Below are positions 6,800 to 8,277 of a stretch of 8,277 nt of DNA, piece after piece. Source of the stretch: Gammaproteobacteria bacterium. GTDB taxonomy: Bacteria; Pseudomonadota; Gammaproteobacteria; Enterobacterales; Alteromonadaceae. The stretch's first letter is position 1. Every line of letters starts with the position of its first letter. Under the pieces are notes generated by a model. It had not been told where the DNA came from. It made no database searches and saw only the letters and a program-made list of their open reading frames with translations. The translations under genes and the position numbers were made by a program. The stretch is taken from positions 1 through 8,277 of the forward strand of contig JAIXSW010000131.1 in the NCBI GenBank assembly GCA_027484495.1, given 5' to 3'.

Positions 6800-8068
6800 T
6801 TAATTCAGCCGGACCCGCTCGGCATCTTTAAATTCACTGAGGTTTGAGATCACCAGCTGGTCACCTTCTTTTGCCCCCGCTAAAATCTCGACCCACTGCA
6901 CAGATAACGCGCCCATCTCAATCGGCGTGCGCACCGCAACATCCTGTTCCAGCCGGTAACCAATGCGGCCGCCGCCGCTGGCGACAAATTCACCACGCGC
7001 CACCCGCAGCACATCTTTGCGTTCGTCAAATACAATCCGGCCTGAGACACGCTGGTTTTGCCGCAGTGCTTTGGCATCCTGATCAGCAAACCGGACCCGG
7101 GCTGTGACATTGCTGTCTTTGACCTCAGCCGCCACATGCGACAGCTGGCCACTGAGTTTCTGGCCGTTCAGCGTCACTTCAACCGGCAGGCCCGGTGACA
7201 GTTCCGCCGCATAGTTCTCCGGCACACTGAGCTCTGCTTCATATTGGCTGAGGTCAATCACGGTCAGCAGGCCCTGACCGGTTAACACCTGGGTTTGTTG
7301 CGTGGCCAGCCAGTTACCGACCTGTCCGGTGACCGGCGCTTTGATTTGTAACGCGGCTAATTTACGTTCCAGCTCGGCCACGACTAAGGCCTGACGTGCC
7401 AGCCCTTGTTCACCGGATTTCTGTTCAAAACTGAGTTTGTCAGCCGCCAGCGCGACTTTGGCCTTGGCGTGGTTGTATTCCAGTTCGGTCTGCGCCAGCT
7501 TGTCACGGGCGATATCCAAATCAATCTGACGCATGACACCGAGCTGCATCGACTGTTCGGCCCGCGCCAGTTCACGTTTGGCGGCTTGCAGATTAACCCG
7601 GGCACTGCTTTCGATTTGTTGCATATCCAGTTGTTGTTCGCGGGCCAGCAGCTTGGCGCGTTCATGTTCTGACTGCATCGATAACCACAGCGCCTGCTGT
7701 TGTTTGACTTCGTTTTCTAAACTGGGGCTTTCCACCACTGCCAGCAAATCGCCAATGGTGACGGCTTCGCCCGGTTGTTTGATAAAACGCACCAGCCCAT
7801 CCTGCTGACTGACCAGCGTTGGCGCATTGGCCGCCACCACTTTGCCCTGTACCGCCAGATCACGGACAAAATCGCCCCGGCTGACTGTTGCCAGCTGCAC
7901 ATCGCTGCGCGCCAATACCATCGCCGCATTGGCACCGGTAGAAAACATCAGCTGATAACTGCCCCACAACAAGGTGCTGATCACGCCAAATGCCACGACC
8001 AGTTTCAGTACCGGCGTTTTGTGCGCTTTTTCAATCCGGACGTCCTGTTGCTCTGTACCTTTGATCAT
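6800..8068 (-). CDS. HlyD/MacA-type efflux periplasmic adaptor subunit
   Basis: Membrane-fusion protein of 422 aa that would link the inner-membrane ABC permeases to an outer-membrane TolC-type channel. A short cytoplasmic leader (1-20) precedes one membrane anchor (about 21-41, LKLVVAFGVISTLLWGSYQL). The first barrel/lipoyl half-motif follows (GLVRFIKQPGEAVTIGDLLAVVESP, about 91-115). A long Gln/Glu/Ala-rich coiled-coil hairpin comes next (about 117-240), then the second lipoyl half (IKAPVTGQVGNW, 242-253) and beta-barrel/membrane-proximal domains to the end. I chose the ATG at 8068, with AAAGGA eleven bases upstream. A longer frame from 8128 is excluded if the sigma-54 promoter is real, because its expected transcript begins near 8125. 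It is the first gene of the operon. No outer-membrane partner is encoded in the window. Confidence 0.94.
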   Translation of the reverse strand: MIKGTEQQDVRIEKAHKTPVLKLVVAFGVISTLLWGSYQLMFSTGANAAMVLARSDVQLATVSRGDFVRDLAVQGKVVAANAPTLVSQQDGLVRFIKQPGEAVTIGDLLAVVESPSLENEVKQQQALWLSMQSEHERAKLLAREQQLDMQQIESSARVNLQAAKRELARAEQSMQLGVMRQIDLDIARDKLAQTELEYNHAKAKVALAADKLSFEQKSGEQGLARQALVVAELERKLAALQIKAPVTGQVGNWLATQQTQVLTGQGLLTVIDLSQYEAELSVPENYAAELSPGLPVEVTLNGQKLSGQLSHVAAEVKDSNVTARVRFADQDAKALRQNQRVSGRIVFDERKDVLRVARGEFVASGGGRIGYRLEQDVAVRTPIEMGALSVQWVEILAGAKEGDQLVISNLSEFKDAERVRLN

Positions 8069-8135
8069 AAATCGTCTTATCCTTTGGCCATCTGCAGCGA
8101 AAACTGCGTGTTGTGCTGTTGATGACAAGAAGTAT

Positions 8136-8151
8136 TGCAGTTGGCGTGCCA
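8136..8151 (-). promoter_or_regulatory. Sigma-54 (-24/-12) promoter of the exporter operon
   Basis: The minus strand reads TGGCACGCCAACTGCA. This matches the established consensus TGGCACR-N4-TTGCW at every defined base except one (C for T just before TGC). The invariant GG and GC are exactly the right distance apart (GG at 8150-8149, GC at 8138-8137). The predicted transcript start is about 8125-8126, giving a leader of roughly 57 nt before the adaptor ATG at 8068. The operon encodes an NtrC-family activator, which is the type of protein this promoter class requires. Confidence 0.9.
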
Positions 8152-8168
8152 GATATTTAATCGTTTAT

Positions 8169-8181
8169 TTTCAACATCTTA
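8169..8181 (+). promoter_or_regulatory. Putative IHF-binding site
   Basis: The sequence TTTCAACATCTTA matches the IHF consensus WATCAANNNNTTR at all but one defined position (T for A at the second base). It lies in an AT-rich stretch (8152-8204) between the sigma-54 promoter and the activator half-sites, at about -44 to -56. That is where IHF usually bends DNA to bring an enhancer-bound activator to sigma-54 polymerase. The consensus is loose and the region AT-rich, so chance occurrence is possible. Confidence 0.5.
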
Positions 8182-8205
8182 CTTTTAGTTATTTTATTTT
8201 CAGAC

Positions 8206-8217
8206 TGTCCGCGGACA
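8206..8217. promoter_or_regulatory. Perfect palindrome TGTCCGCGGACA, likely upstream activator site
   Basis: A perfect 12-bp inverted repeat lies at about -81 to -92 from the predicted sigma-54 start, in the normal range for an enhancer site of an NtrC-family activator. Its half-site CTGTCCGC recurs twice more within the next 43 bp. The natural candidate to bind it is the response regulator encoded at 2225-3559, through its C-terminal helix-turn-helix. That pairing is inferred from context. Confidence 0.75.
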
Positions 8218-8223
8218 CTTTTT

Positions 8224-8260
8224 CTGTCCGCTATCGATGCTGACGCCATAGCGCGGACAG
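8224..8260. promoter_or_regulatory. Second, widely spaced inverted pair of CTGTCCGC half-sites
   Basis: CTGTCCGC (8224-8231) and its reverse complement GCGGACAG (8253-8260) face each other across 21 bp, at about -99 to -135. Flanking CTAT (8231-8234) and ATAG (8248-8251) extend the symmetry if a 2-bp offset is allowed. The right half ends 42 bp from the right half of the palindrome at 8206-8217, close to four helical turns, so the same protein could bind on one DNA face. I read this as an auxiliary activator site. It could also form a cruciform or RNA hairpin, but no T-run follows it on either strand, so it is not a terminator. Confidence 0.6.
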
Positions 8261-8277
8261 CCACATCATTCACAGCA

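Noticed and set aside
8077..8091. Four-codon reading frame (M-A-K-G-stop) in the operon leader, overlapping the adaptor ribosome site.
   Set aside because: It has no ribosome site of its own and is short enough to occur by chance. No attenuation structure is evident.
8224..8260. Hairpin-forming inverted repeat considered as a terminator of a neighbouring gene.
   Set aside because: No T-run follows it on either strand, and its arms match the nearby 12-bp palindrome, which fits an activator site better.
1..8277. Search for CRISPR arrays, tRNA or rRNA genes, insertion sequences and attachment sites.
   Set aside because: No regularly spaced repeats, tRNA-like cloverleaf, transposase frame or flanking direct repeats were seen. 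The window is an ordinary compact operon region.

Overview
The window looks like a gammaproteobacterial chromosome segment. Codon use and protein style suggest an Alteromonadales-type marine or freshwater organism such as Rheinheimera or a relative. That assignment is an impression from the protein sequences, not a tested placement. All seven genes I can support lie on the minus strand, so transcription runs from the right end of the window to the left.

From right to left, 8129-8277 is a regulatory region. It holds a near-consensus sigma-54 promoter, an IHF-like site and a cluster of CTGTCCGC half-sites centred on a perfect 12-bp palindrome. Six tightly packed genes follow: a membrane-anchored HlyD/MacA-type adaptor (8068-6800), an ABC ATPase of the MacB/LolD type (6779-6069), two different MacB/FtsX-type permeases (6058-4760 and 4756-3563), an NtrC-family response regulator (3559-2225) and its presumed sensor kinase (2244-910). 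Gaps are 20, 10, 3 and 3 bp, and the regulator and kinase genes overlap by 20 bp, so this reads as one operon. An 81-bp gap separates it from a dienelactone-hydrolase-family gene (828-97). A small stem-loop follows that gene, and the leftmost 75 bp hold nothing I can identify with confidence.

The likely logic is a self-regulated exporter. The kinase has two membrane helices but almost no periplasmic loop, and it would phosphorylate the sigma-54 activator encoded beside it. The activator would bind the TGTCCGC cluster and, with IHF bending the DNA, switch on the -24/-12 promoter of the whole operon, including its own gene. The ATPase, the two permeases and the adaptor would form a MacAB-like tripartite pump. 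It would need an outer-membrane TolC-type channel encoded elsewhere. The substrate cannot be read from the sequence.

The individual protein families are all known. What deserves attention is the complete, legible sigma-54 control region joined to a transporter operon that encodes its own activator.
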